A DNA stretch of 64,000 bases. Source: Chrysoporthe austroafricana (lineage: Eukaryota > Ascomycota > Sordariomycetes > Diaporthales > Cryphonectriaceae). The stretch spans positions 188,342 through 252,341 of the forward strand of contig JYIP02000007.1 in the NCBI GenBank assembly GCA_001051155.2. Direction: 5' to 3'. The number at the start of each line of letters is the position of its first letter. Position 1 is the first letter of the stretch. Below the pieces are notes generated by a model. That model saw only the letters and a list, made by a program, of their open reading frames with translations. It was not told the DNA's origin and searched no databases. This document shows positions 1 to 13,024 of the stretch, piece after piece. Made by a program: the position numbers and the translations under genes.

Positions 1-2228
1 GGAGGCGGGGTGCGAGATCTCATGAGCTGCGACAAGCCCCCCAAAGGGTGCGCGGCGCCTGTGCCCGGAGGGAATTTTGGTTCTCAACATTGTCAGCGCA
101 AGGTGCCGATGGCCCTGGGCTACCGAGAACCAGCAGTTGCCTCGCATCCGTGTCCTGATTGGGCTACTGCATGCACACACCGAGAATGGAAACATTACGC
201 GAGTGGGGTGGCCGCTGTCAATCGGCAGGATTGGCGATCTGAACCATTGTGACGGGTCCCTTTGGGGAGAACGGGGTGCATGTCATGATGCCGTCTGTCG
301 AATCTGCATCTGCTCCCCTCAATCAGCCTTCGGGGCTGACCAGTGGTGCTGAAACTGGAGGCTTCTGCGAGGCCACCGGGAGCCCTCTGTCTGTTGCCGC
401 GCTGAATAAATGCTTACAGAGCCTATCAACGAAACCTGCTCAGGCGTAAGCCGCGCCTAGAACTACTGCCTAAATTGCCCTTCGCGACATTAGGTTCCAG
501 ACAGACCTATAAGTGTGACTTCGATGGACTCGTCATCCTAATTTTTGGGGGGGAGGGGTTGGAATCGCAGCTAGGCTTGCACTGTGGACGCTCTGTATCG
601 CCGTTTGCATCTCCTCAGCCACGGCGATCCAGACCCCAGCCGTTTGGTGTCCTCGAGATTAGTCTCTGCTGTAGGTTTTCAGTCCGCCCGAGTCTAAATG
701 CCGCCAAGCTCACAGCCCGAGGTCTGCCTCAGAGTTCGGGTTCTGCAGTAGATTTCTGATCGGCCGGAGTTTAAATGGCGGCCGGATCCCGTACGGATAG
801 GATCGATCCCCCACGGGCCCCAAACCTGGGACAATAAGCTGAGGCAAGGTAGCGGGCGGTAGGACGAATATTGCGCCGCCTGCTGCGCCGCCGCCGCCGC
901 CGCCGCAACATTTGCATGCTGTATTGCGCTGCTACTGAGCAGGGCTCCTACGAGCATGAGCACCAGCATCTCTCCCCTCCCGCCGAGTACGCCGCACGTA
1001 TAGCATAGCATGTGTACTGGTGTGTGTCCGTCCGCCCGCGGCCCTGCAGGCATACGGGAGAGCCACACTTGCGTGCCTGTATGCACGTCTCTCATTGATA
1101 GTGAGCTCGCGATGTACTAGTAGTGGCATGCAAGTTGTTCATGGACAGGGCCCCTGCCAGCGGGGATAGGCGGGAACCCAGCATGCACGGAGTTAGGCTG
1201 GATGCGTGTCTACTTCCCCCCCCCCCTGTCTTGCATGCGAATCCTCAGTGTCCCATGGTCGATCGAGGCCCCGATACTACCTGGGGCGAGGTACGGTGGT
1301 AGGTGGATGAGGGGCAGAAGAGGAGGTGGGCGCGTGCCTCAGACGTGGGATCCAGCCACCATGCTCAAGTACTTAGCAGGAGACAGGGGCGATCATCCTC
1401 CGGGGCTCTGGTCAGCGAGCGGCCTTGGGATGGATGGTCCGCGGGATCTACCGGAGGCAGCTCCGCCCTGCTCGGAGGATGGGAGGACAACGAAATACCG
1501 GCGCTCGCCCTTTCGCGCAGGGGCAGCGGAGACCGCCTCCTTGGTGGATAGAGCGACCTCGGCGCCGAGAACACACCAACGGCCGTCTTTCGGCCTGTGT
1601 GCATATCCGAGGGGGAGAAAGCATACGTCAGGCGACATCTGCAGTATGTCTTGCCGGGCACGCGCCTTGGCCAACCTTGATTGCGTGTGAGCAAATGTGG
1701 CACGACAGTCAATGGTGGGATGTCGGTCACAGGCATGCGCAGGCATGCGCATGCAGATGGGAGGGCGGGGTGATGCGAATCCCAAGTAGATTGCTGGAGC
1801 CGTACATGCATTCGAGGGGGAATCAATCATTCCCATTTCGAGCCTTGTGGGCCCGGCCCGGTGGGCCTTCAGCTGTCTGTGACCGCGCAGGGCGCGAAAG
1901 GGGCCGCAAGAACAGGATGAAGAATCGTGAGGAGTGGTTTGTCCTCCTAGTCGTACACTCAGACCTCTCCGTCGTCCCTTCATTCCCTGAAACGCAACAT
2001 GACTGCCATCAACCAAAACAGAGGGCAAGCTCTGAGACGCCGTGCCGTGAAACGTGCAAACTCGCCAGACCCAAATCTTGGAACGCCTTCGATGTCAAAG
2101 ACCCCGGGGTAACACCCAAGAACTCACGCCCCCCACGCCCCCCCGCCCAAAACCCAAGCCCATATCCTCTTCCAGGCATGGCAGCCGCCGTAGATTAACG
2201 CTGAGAGATCGACATTCGGCCAGTAAAA
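1..2228. other. Gene-poor flank, no supported gene
   Basis: Several overlapping open frames occur on both strands between about 1200 and 2200, but none shows a recognisable domain, splice structure or start context, and they overlap one another. A (CCG)n-like run lies at about 885-906. A short direct repeat built on a GGCATGCGCA unit lies at about 1732-1752. The part nearest 2228 is probably the 3' flank of the transcription factor gene that ends at 2229 on the minus strand. Confidence 0.5.
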
Positions 2229-3563
2229 TCAAAGCCGCATCGCGTCCGCGTCGAATCCCGAATAGATCATCGGATCGCCCATCCCCATCATCACCTCTGG
2301 GTTTGGACAGCTGAGCACATGTGGCTTGATCGTTCCAAATTCCGACTCCAGGAGGCCCTGGTTCAACATGTCCATGCCCGCGAAAGTACCCGACTGTTGC
2401 ACGAATGGGGGGTTGAAGCCCATCGTTGGCGGCCTCATCCACGGCGCAAAGGTCGGCGGGATGGGGTTTGTAGGCGAGGCGGCGCTTGGGAGGCCCTCGG
2501 ATGACGGTGCTGAATAGCTGTCGAACGAGTCGTAGGTGAGGCTGGCCGGGCTGAGCGTCAACGTGCTGCTCGCGGCACCACCGCCGCCAAAGGCAGCCTT
2601 GCGGTAGTCTTCAAAATCGGAGTGGTCTGCTTCGGACGAGCTGCTGCGATCGAACCTGGATCCCGCTGCGGCGTTGTGCCCGGCCGCTGCATCCTCCTGC
2701 TGTTGCTGAGCCTCTAATTGCGAGGCCAGGTCGGCTAAGCCTTGCTCGTCTTCGGGGAAGACGGAGTGGACCGGCAGGTCGACATCACTGTTCGGCCGTA
2801 TACAGCCAAGTTTCTGCGCGATGTTGTGTATCACAGGCTGTCCGCGGTCGTTGAGATCCGGCTCTCCGAGGTCCCACTGCTGGCCGTTGCGGACCATCGA
2901 GTATAGCTTCTGCACGGTGGCGATGAGGGCAAACTGGGTGTTCTCCAAGACCTCGGCGTATCTGGACAACAGTGTGAGACGACGTAACTACACGGCGGGA
3001 GCAAGACATCTAAGGGGGGGGGTAGGGCGTACCCTCGAGGAAGCTGCTTGAATTCCGTCTTCTTCCTCACGCCTGCTGTGCAGACCAGGCCATCGTCCTT
3101 ACACCTCTTGCACGGGAACTCCCCGTCACACTAGAGCGTGTAAGTGCGGATTATTAATGTTGGCAGACGCCGACCCAAGCCAGCGGGCGCTTACCTTTGT
3201 CTTCTTCATCCGACACCTCTCACATGCCTTCCATACCCTCTTATGCCTACCATCGGCAACCGAGAGTGTGGAGTGGCTGTCTGTCGGTGACATTGGCGAG
3301 TGCAGGTGTGAATGGGCCGTAGCAGTGCCTGCGCGTTTCGAGGTACGGTGTGCCGGCTTCGTCGATTTTGCGCCGGCGCTGCTTCTCTTGGCCGTCTGCG
3401 CCTTGATATGCTCCTCCGTCGGAGGGCTGGGGAGGCTACGTTCCATGTCTATTCGAGGCGGTCTCTCACGAAGGCTGGCGGGAGCTGGTTCGTGCAGTGT
3501 TGAGTCGACCAAGTCGCCAAGACTAGGCCGTGTAAGTCCCGGGGGGCGGATATAGGTGGTCAC
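2229..3563 (-). CDS. Zn(II)2Cys6 transcription factor (three exons)
   Basis: Predicted nuclear DNA-binding regulator of the fungal binuclear zinc cluster class. The model is exon 1 3563-3195, exon 2 3130-3033 and exon 3 2961-2229, giving 399 residues in one frame. Introns start GTAAGC and GTACGC and end CTAG and CCAG. The zinc cluster spans the first intron: ACERCRMKKTK in exon 1 joins CDGEFPCKRC in exon 2, giving the spacing C-X2-C-X6-C-X5-C-X2-C-X6-C. The cluster sits near residue 115, after a Ser/Pro-rich N-terminus, which is unusual because many such factors carry it near the start. After it come a region containing YAEVLENTQF, a Gln-rich stretch and a Ser/Pro-rich tail. I see no full fungal-specific transcription factor middle domain, and 399 residues is short for the class. 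Targets cannot be inferred. Confidence 0.9.
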
Positions 3564-6500
3564 TTCAGGGTGGGAAGGGTAGATAGAGAACAGGAGTGGT
3601 GTCGCGCAGGACAGCTGCCGTGTGGGGAGGAACGTGGAGGCGATTATCTGGCCGAGGTGACTGCTCGGCGAGTCGGTTGGGGATTAATAATGGTGAGAAG
3701 GAGGAAGCAGAAAATAAGACGAGGTCCAGAGCTGTTGAAGGGCGCTGGAGATTATGTGATATGTAATTAGGCTCAGGGCCAGGCTGCGGGCGGTAATTAT
3801 GATGCTAGAAATGTCCGCTGCGCTGAACCGGCACCGTTCGCAAAGGGCCCTCGCTAGTGCTCGACCGCGGCACCCCTGCGACCCGACATGCAGGTTGCTC
3901 CCAGGTTTTAGGTTGATGGGTGGCTTTAGCTGGGACTAGACCGTCTGGCCTACTGTGTGCTCCGTAACCGTAAAGTCCTGGCGCCGGCGGGCGTAACGGT
4001 CGGCCAGATCATATGTCCGAGGAGCGGGCGAACCTGGAGCGGCCCTGCGGCCGTTGCTGCTACAAGTCGCGCGTGGTAGCTCGAGGTCTTCGCTCCGACA
4101 CTGCCCGCCTGGAGCCCGCTCTGGGAGCGAGGCGGTATATCAAGCCTGACAACTCGCCTGTTTCCGGAGAGAGTCGGTACGGGTCCTCGGGGTTTCGCAG
4201 ACGACCGCCTGGCACTTCGTCGTGTCGGCCGCCCGGGGAGCCCTGAGATGTCTTATAGGATTTTCCCCAGGGTGCTGACCTCCTGGCGGGCGTGCGGCGC
4301 TGGTCTTGCGAACGTCGGGCTCGCGACGCTGGATGAGATCCCGATCGGGTCGTACCTCGACGCCGGGCTGCTCCTCGCCAAGGCCTTTGGAGGATCTTGG
4401 GTTCTGGGCGCTACGTGATCACGTGTGGCTGCCCAGAGCTTGGTGCTGCGGCGATACGAGGGTGGTGAACAGAGAGCTCCTGGTCGAGACGAGACGTTGC
4501 GCTCTCTGTCGAGGAGGGCTGAGGCGGCGACGGCACCTTGGGCGAGCAGGCTCTGCTGGGGCTGCCAGGCAACCGGGGTACCTAAACGGCTCATCACGGC
4601 CGAATTGGCGCTCCTTTATGTCGATGAGCCCCAGCCGCGTGTCTGAGGATGCATAACGTCAGACGACACCTGGATTCACTGCGGACTCTACGGGCGCACG
4701 TACTCAGCAGAACCAAGACGTGTGGAGCAGCTCCCGGAGAAGTCCCGGCTTCTCTACGAGACGTGCAAGAGACGGAGACCCCTGGCGAGCCCTCGAGATA
4801 CCGCGCGGTACCTCTGGGTACATCGCTTCGTGGGAATCAGGCGGCACCCCGAGTCTATGAGTAAGCCCTGCAGCAGACCAGGGTCGCAAAGTGTCCGGCG
4901 GGCCAGCAGACTGCACTGGGCAAAGAGGCGCAGAGGGGTTACCCTGAAGAGCGGCTCGCATAGCTCGCTCCGGTTCCGATTGGTGCTGTCTGCATCGTGT
5001 CCCTGGGAGGGGGGCCGCACCATCGGCCAGGCTCGGCGAGAGGGCAGAAGAAAATACCAAAGACAAGAAAAAAAAGTCTCCGGGCTCCAGCAGTGGGTGT
5101 TCTCAACAGCCAACACCCAACTCTGAACGGAGTGACCCGGGGCTAGGGCCAAACCTTCTTCAGTTGATAAGACTACCTCTGCTTAGCGCTGGCGAAGCCT
5201 CCCACCAAAGGCTGTGCTGCTCTGGGATAGTTTGTATCATGCCATTCGGTCTCGGTTCGAGATGACATCAGTATCAGTAGCGGTGGTGATCAGTGGAGCG
5301 GGTTAGCCACACGGTAAGTATTCGTCATGCAACGGACAAACCCTGGCTTCAGGTCGAATAAGTACCGGCGCCTCTCGGCTTCGCTCCTAACAGATGAATC
5401 ATCCCACATACATAGTACACATGGTGGTATTGTGGCAGCCGTGCGCCAGATCCCCTGCGTAGAGCACGCCCAGGCGGCTCGAGCATGGGTACCGTGCTGG
5501 GCACTTGAGCGAGGGACCTGTCGCCGTAATCACTCGGCCCCTGCGATGAACCAGGACAGAACACGACCTAGGCGTGAGATGTAAGATGGCATTGAGCGGT
5601 CGGCGGTCGGAGGGCCGACGGTTGAGCTCAAGGTTCGCAGTGTAGGGCTGACACGGGCAGATCGACAGTATGAACACTGTCACGAGCCCCAGGGCGTATC
5701 GTCGCTCTTTGTTCGCAGTCTCAGATGCCGGATCAGGCAATCCCTGCTCCCAGCTCCAAACCCTCAACCATCACGGCTGACGTTGGCAGTTTGGTGAGCT
5801 AAGGTCGCATTAGAAATCCACAGGTACGATTCCCCGCTTGCTTACAGAGCCATCTCAGCCCTTGTGCCAGACGGCGATTGAGTCACACCGGTACTGGCCA
5901 GGATTCGCGATGCCTGTCGATGGTTTTTTTTTTCTTCTTCTTTCTTTTCCATTCTTTCTTGCTCTTCGTTCGGTGCGACACGAATGAGTTCAGTGGCGGA
6001 ATACTTAGGCCGCTTAATATGGGCTCTTGACTTGTCGCTCATCCGAGCACGGCTGCCCGGTCCAGGCCCAGGAATATGGGATTGGGGTAATGCATAACTC
6101 TGGTCTTCTCAGCATTGCCTCGCTGTCCAAGCTTCAAGCGGTTCGACCGGTGAAAATATGGACGGAATTGTACCTGTGGTCGAAACGGAGTAGCAGCCGT
6201 CATCGGTACCGACACGGTGCCGATCCTTGGAATAGTCAACCTCATACTTGAAAGCCCTGACACAGAGAAGCAGACGGAGCGACACCGTTTCCACCGCCCA
6301 GGCCCGTTCCGGATCTCCACTCGGACTTCGCGCCTTCGCCCGGACGGCGAGGTTCCCCGTCAGAGAAAAGCCCTATAGGATTTCTCCTTTTTCCACTCTC
6401 TTCTTCGCAGCACTTCTTGCGTCTTCTTTCTGTGTCGAGGCCCACTTCTCGACAATCCTTAACCCTTGCAACCACCACGCGAGCGGTTGAGAGTTGCACC

Positions 6501-9306
6501 CTGGGCCAAACTTGTGGAATCGGTGCGCAGGTACATCCATTGGATCTCTGGGTTTCGAGAAGCCTAACATGTACGCAGTACTTCCACGAACGCACCGAGC
6601 TTGCAGTCGTTGTCCGAGTCTTGCTGCGCTCCAACAATACACGTCTTCCGATGCAGAGGCCTGTGCTGCTGAGAGGGATGCATTTGACATGGCACGTCTG
6701 CAGCATTCCCACGAGGCGGCTAACGAGGCTTCTTGTCGCGTCCTGCGGACAGAGCTATATCTATGAATCTGATCTAATATGATGGAGCACGACTATGCTA
6801 GCTAGACTGTCGAGCCGAATGGATGGTTCAGGCACCATCATATCGACGTTATCAACCTCTATCGGTCAGCAAGGTAATTAACTCGAGCTTGAGAACATCC
6901 CTTCCGTGACTCATCCCACGGCGCTGTAGCCCTAGGTGAAGAGATCGCGAAGAAGGCGTCATCAATAATCTTCAATTTCAGGCTACACACGCCCGTCGCC
7001 CTCTTCGGGACCTGGCGATTGGTTTCAGGTTGGCATTCTTAATGGCTTTGACCTCTTGTCCCTAGACGACTTGTCCTCGATGTGGGTGCTTCACAGGGCC
7101 CAATGGCGCCAGCTGGGTGTTAGTTCTGCAGGGTAGGCGTCCGAAGTTCTGTAAGCAGGCGAAGACACTATATAATGCTGTCTTGGACTCACCCGGGTGG
7201 GCCTCTACCACTTGTTGGAAACAGACCGGCTGCGCAGCGTACTGTCGAAACGTAGCAGGTGCCTTTACTCTACACCTCTGTGAGAGGGATCTGTCCGAGT
7301 TGCTGGTTCGGCCCACACCGTGCATTAACCCTATTTTGCGGTTGACAACGATTATCTATAGTTGTCATCGCTCTCGGCAGGGAGTTGAGTGATAAATGTA
7401 GTAAGCTATCTGTGCAGTAGTCATAATTATGATATGCTTCGGGAAGTATACGTTCTGCCTCGGTAGCCTCCTACGAAACGGTGCAAAACGTGTAGTACAA
7501 TACCAAGATATCGCCAATGATGCGTACTAGTCAACATACCGTAATCCCTTCGAGCTGCGCTAACTAGACCACGTACACAAGGGTGTGGCTTCTAAAGGCG
7601 CGCCGACCGGTAAATCGAGCCTGTCACATCGATGCCTTTTAGACTGTTCATGTTGACCGTAGCTTCCTGTGTAAATAGTTAGCTTGTAGTTGTTGCAATA
7701 ATCGAGACCCGAAAACTGGGTCGATGAGTACTGAAGGATACTTTCTCCGTGTGCTGGTGATATTCAAAACTCCAGGCAGGCGACTTTTCGATACTTGGTG
7801 GCACTTTTCAAGCTTTCATTCCCCCTACTCATTGTCTTTGTGGCTCTCACGTCGTCCTTCGTCGTGTCTCGCTCCATTTCGGTCATACCCGAATCTGTGC
7901 TGCCCGAAGATTTTGTGCGGTGGAGAAATTCGTCAATAGAGGCGCCTGACCGCCGACGTATTTGACGAGGATCCAGCGAATAAAGCTATGTGGAGCAAAA
8001 GTTCGGGGCTCGAGGCCCGAGTCGTGAGACCCACTAGGCAGCGACGCCGATGTAGACGCGAGGCCGACACGCCGGTGCGCGATATTATCATATACATCAC
8101 AGGTCATGCCACTGCGCGATTCAGGGCAGTGACGCGGAAAAAGTTCGGCAAAAGATTTTGGGAGAGATATCTTGGCCTAGATTTTCTGCGGTATTGAAGT
8201 ATTGATGCCACTTTCCGACATGTATCATGCTTCATCAGTCGGTGTATGCAGGTTCTTACGGTCGAAGGCCACGGCTAAGACGGGCTACGAGGCCGACGCA
8301 CGAGTCTTCACGCGGAAACTTCAAGTCTGATGATAGACTCTCCAAGGGCGAAATGACAAAATTGGTTGAGGCTTCAACGTGCTACGCTAGAAGGGGGAGG
8401 AGGACTCCACTAACCATGTACTCAGATGGGCACAATAATGACATGCATAAGCCACAGAACGGATTCATTGCTAACATTCACTATAATTACGTTCTCCCTA
8501 CAACCACATTGTGGAGACGATCGAAGCAAATCCATGCGAGTGATCCCTCTGGGGACCAGTAACTAAGGGCAAAGTAGTTTTAGTAGTGTCGTGCAGCCAG
8601 AGATCCTTTCACCATCCTGACAACGGCGTTAGCTTTCTTGAGTGGAATATCTATGTTTGTTATACCAAGCTCCTGGAGACATCGCAGTCAATGATACGCA
8701 GCTCCTTCTCAAAGTCCCGACCGACGCCTGAGCCCTGGCCGATAGGATGTTGAAGGCTGTGATGTGTTTTTCAACAAGACTAACAGTTCTAATCACTACA
8801 GCCTATCGTACTGTTGCCTCATTACCTATTATAATATGTAGCGTGCGGCGCACTGCAGGAGCCGAATCTTGAAAACGTTGAGCTTCGCCCTTGCACCAAG
8901 GCCTATGCTCACTATCTCAGAGATCCCTGCTTAGTTACCTCCCACGAGTTACCTCCCACGAGTTACCTCCCACGAGTATTTCAGCTAGACCCATATTATT
9001 TACTCAGCACTTAGACGGTGACCCTATAGCACAGGAAACAGCGCTCGGGGTGCCGAAAGACGAAAGGGAGGGAGAAATCAAGTTTGTGCACTTCTAAAGT
9101 TCTGGTCATACAAAACTTGCCTAGTACGCGGTACACCCGTCATGAGCAGCTAACTCCCGAGGAAGACTGTTTCATGGCGAGGAACCCAGTCGCAGATTGA
9201 ATCTGCGAGAGAAACCCAAGCAAGAAAAAAGGAAAAAGAAAAAAGAAAACAGAAAAAAGAATGCAACCTCCCAAATCAGGAGTAAAGCAAAATGTCAAAT
9301 GGTTTT
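3564..9306. other. 5.7-kb gene-poor region
   Basis: No gene could be supported. Reading frames are short and scattered on both strands. A frame open from about 4072 to 4421 on the plus strand (about 115 codons, with a start possible at 4248) has coding-like composition, including DEIPIGSYLDAGLLLAKAF, but I do not recognise it. A pyrimidine-rich run lies at about 5921-5965. Base composition falls toward AT between about 7300 and 9300, which would fit degraded repeats, but no transposon domain is readable. The part nearest 3564 must hold the promoter of the minus-strand transcription factor gene. Confidence 0.45.
8933..8976. repeat. Three tandem copies of a 14-bp unit
   Basis: The unit AGTTACCTCCCACG is repeated exactly three times at 8933-8946, 8947-8960 and 8961-8974. 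It lies in gene-free DNA. No function is apparent; it looks like a short minisatellite. Confidence 0.9.
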
Positions 9307-9377
9307 GATCCGTGCAGGGGTCGAACCTGCAATCTCCTGATTCGTAGTCAGACGCCTTGCCATTGGGCCAACGGACC
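9307..9377 (-). tRNA. tRNA-Arg (anticodon ACG)
   Basis: Read on the minus strand, the sequence folds as a 71-base cloverleaf without intron. The acceptor strand GGTCCGT pairs with ACGGATC (one G-U). The anticodon arm is TCTGA-CTACGAA-TCAGG, with the ACG anticodon in the loop. The T arm is GCAGG-TTCGACC-CCTGC. After A34-to-inosine editing, ACG should read CGU, CGC and CGA. T runs for polymerase III termination lie downstream on the minus strand, within about 9220-9293. Confidence 0.95.
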
Positions 9378-9975
9378 ACGTTTGGGTGTGTGTGTATTAA
9401 AAATAAATTTTAGAAATATTATATACATTCCATATCTTCATTTCGCTCACGCCACTTGGATACATCGAGGATCGGTTGACCTTTGCAAGCTTGGAATTAT
9501 ATGCAGATGCTTCTGTACTCAAGAGGTAGAGGCTGGGGAGTGATAGGAGTGATATTGTATCAGAGTGCTTTCGATAGCGGCCTAACGAGAGGTCTCTACC
9601 CAGGCCGGGGGCCGAGCACTCTGGCATTCTGGTTTACAGACACAGGCGAGAATCTTTTAGCGGGGACTCGAGAAATCTAAAGGAAAGGCTCATAAGACGT
9701 CGACACCTCTGACCTCCACAATTGTTCTACAAGTGAAGTAATCCGAAGTCACTCGTCCCGATAATTATGCCTTGCTCGCACTCATCCCTTGAGGCTTCGT
9801 CATTCACAGACTGGTATAGTGTAGGGATAGCCGCGAAAGAGTGATGTAGGGTGACAAGATCATGCGTACCAAGCACGAGCAGAAAAAGCGGAGCAGTTCA
9901 TTCTTTCCGAACCATGTATTAACATATTAAATAATCTTCAACGTGCCCATAAGATTCCAAAGTCTAAGATCCCAT
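9378..9975. other. Intergenic, no gene seen
   Basis: This stretch separates the tRNA from the 3' end of the mannosyltransferase gene. It has a short TG run next to the tRNA and moderately AT-rich DNA. No supported coding frame. Confidence 0.5.
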
Positions 9976-11989
9976 CTAATTAGCGATGCCGACTTTCCTA
10001 GCCTGCTTGACCATGGCATCCAAAAGTTCCTTCTCCCGAGTAGAGAGCTCGCCCTTCAGGTGCTCATCCGTCGTCAGGCAACACATATTCGCCTCGCCGA
10101 GAAACCACGCGCCGGGCTCTCTGATGTCGCGGGGCTCGATGAGGTACGTATCCCAACTCCCAAACTTCCACTCTCGCCTATCGAGAAACTTATTGCGCAC
10201 AAGACCACCGTTGAACCAGAGCGGTTTGCCCTGTGTATCGAGGTGAAGCAGCTGTGGCGAGCAGATCCTAGGCTTTAGAGGATTCTTGGGCAGTAGATCG
10301 AAATTGGTCGTGTCGGTGGCGTTCCCATCCGCGTCGCCGAGGTCGCCGAGGATTTCTCTAAGATGCTCGTACTCCGCTTTCTTGTCATTGTCCGTTCTCG
10401 GCTCGGACGCGGGCTCGAGCTCGCCAATGACACCAGCGTCACCTTGATGGAAGACGTAATCTGTGTCTCCGACGAGCTCGAAGCCGAGCCAGAACGTTTC
10501 CTTATCGCCTGCAACGTCTTGTCAGGAATTTAGGGTGTCCAGTGACCTTGGTCATATTGTGCAGCGACTCACCGTAGACCATATCGTAGACGCCAACCTG
10601 GTTCTGGGCCTTGTCTCCATCCCGATCTGGCCCGTTCATCCTCAATACAAATAACATCGCGAGAAAATGTCGATAGGTATCCATGACCAGCACTCCACTC
10701 TCCTGCTGATGTCCGCTCTCTCCCTTCCACAGGCGACTCTGCTTCACATTTCGCGACACGGGCTGCGGCAGGATTGACTGCAGCCAGCTTTTCTTGCTCT
10801 CCGGCATGATTAGCCTGTCTCGGAAGAACATAGCTCCTGTTTTGACGTACTCAGGGTAATCAAACATGACCTCGGGGTTCGTGAAGAAGAAACTGTCTGC
10901 GTCGATGAAGATGATCTCTCGGAAGCTCGATAGGAGGATTGCGAAAGGCTTAGCAGCCCAGCTGGCGATATCCCACCCCACAGGATGGACCATTGCACCA
11001 ATATCTCGCGTGATGACGCCTTCGAGGTCCTCGAGGTCCTGCCGAGAGTCACGGTTGAGATCGTTGTCGCCGACGTACATAACTTCGATCGGCAGGTTGC
11101 AGCCGAGCTGGCGGAGGATCGGGATCTGCGTGAGGAGATATGTGACCTGATCGTTCCCTGATGTGAGCACGATGCCCCGGCCGCCCTTCTTAAGGTGCGA
11201 GCGATGTGTCATGTGGTCCGGGAAGTAAGGCGCTGTAAAGGGAAAGAGGAGGTCGTTTAACTGGACGAGCAGGCGGCGGAAGTCCTCGTAGGCGTGTATC
11301 GTGTTGACCAGCTCGACGTGCTCGTCGGAGGAAGCAGTCGAGGCTCGGTTTCGTAGATATTGTATCACGTCGTCACGGATATGGGTGCCACCGTCTGGAT
11401 CCGTCACGACATGCAATTCCTCCCACGCTTCATAGTATTTCTTGTACTTGCGCGCAAGCATACCTAGCTCCCGGAGTCGCTGTTCGCCCGTGAGCTCTAT
11501 CGGGCGCAGGAGACCTCGCATCTCAAGTTCGCTAGGTAGTAGGCTGATGACCCTGGCAAGAGCGTCATCAAATCTCGGCCTGGGTAAGAACTTTGCTTCT
11601 AACGGTGGCTTCGAGCTTTCTTTGCCCGGGCCATTCTCCTTGCCGGCTAGAGGAACCTGGAGATGCTTGTGAATCGGTAGGTCCTGAGATCTGTCCTCGA
11701 ATGCCTTCCCGGTATCGACGTCGAGTGTCGGGAAATGCGTCTCCTCAGCCGGCGTTAGAGAAGTACTACTCTCGTGCGTGGGGCCTGATGCCTCGTTCAC
11801 GGGTGCAGCACCATTCGACGGGGTCCAGGAGACGACGACTGTCCGAAGGAGCAAGACGGCGAGGACCGCAAAGACTAGCTGTCGAAGTCTCTGATTTTGT
11901 TTTGATGGCGGCTCCCTGGGGCTGGGAACGGCCACCGGAAGGCGACCTTCCTTCAAGGGGACATCTTTGAGTGAGATCGGGTTGAACAT
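9976..11989 (-). CDS. MNN1-type alpha-1,3-mannosyltransferase, GT71 (two exons)
   Basis: Predicted Golgi type II membrane glycosyltransferase that would add alpha-1,3-linked mannose to protein glycans. Exon 1 is 11989-10573 and exon 2 is 10508-9976, giving 649 residues. The intron starts GTGAGT and ends GCAG. A single hydrophobic segment at residues 37-54 follows a short cytoplasmic N-terminus. A Ser/Thr/Glu stem region leads to a catalytic domain from about residue 265, with GGRGIVLTSGN and the DXD metal/nucleotide-sugar motif in IFIDADSFFF (Asp 363 and 365). QESGVLVMDTYRH follows, also typical of the MNN1 family. Length and order match fungal MNN1-like proteins. The acceptor substrate cannot be told from sequence. 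The start at 11989 is the first ATG that precedes the membrane anchor. Confidence 0.92.
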
Positions 11990-12948
11990 CGCGGCCGGAC
12001 GTTCAAGCCCCGGAAGTCCAAGCGATAGAGACCCCGTCGCTGAATCCCGTACGGCATGAAGCTACAGGGAGGGTAGCATGGGACACAGGACAAGTCCGAG
12101 GATCGAGAGACGAAAGCGAGAAACGAGAGGTGGGAGTGGCGTGGCAAGCCAAGTCAAGTACACACCGGGCCGTGTCTAGGGAGCGCAGGTTGGTGAAGAA
12201 AGGGATGCGAGAATTGACGATGCCGTGCCCGCAATCTCAATCCCTCCTGTTCACGCTGCAAGGGTAGCTCACAAAGGATGCACAGCTGGCCCGATATCAA
12301 CTCTGGCACCGTCTGAGATCGGCATAGCAACAGGGTCTCGAAAGACGCCGTCGGGGACTGGCGTCCCGCCATCGTGCCCCCTAAAAGCTGTCACCGGCCG
12401 ACATTGGCACAGATCAGCCATTTCCCGCGTCAGCGAATGAACGACATGTCGGGGGAGTGACGAGTCAGAACGGACAAATTGGTCTTCAGTTGTGATCCCC
12501 GTGACTCTTCAGCACAGATCCTGTAGCCCGGCGAGTCTAGAAGACGCCACCACGTTGGCTAGCAATGGACGCACGGCAGGAGAGGCGTCCAAGCTGAGAA
12601 AGGCGGCACTCTGGATTTAATATGCCTCCACCAGGCCCATTCCCCGTCGAGATTAACTCGGTATGTGCCTAGGTCGGCATGATTCTGCCAAGTCGTCGCC
12701 TCGATACGGACTGTGCGAGGCTCAGTGGCGTGGACGAAGGAAATGGGTGAAGAAGCTGTCGGCTCAGGACGATGTATTCGAGCTGGTATAGGAAACAATC
12801 CACCGCGCTCGAAAAGCCCTCCATCTCACAGCCTTCCCCAGCCATCGAGGCCACAGGGCGGGCTCCTGAGGTTCCGCGAAGGCGTGCGACCAGACCAGGA
12901 GCAAGCAGTGGGCTTTCTTTTTCTTTTCATTTTTCATTTCTTTTCTTT

Positions 12949-13024
<76 letters not shown>

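Noticed and set aside
1202..2198. Overlapping 160-260-codon frames on both strands
   Set aside because: Mutually overlapping, no conserved motif, no splice logic; likely chance frames in GC-rich DNA.
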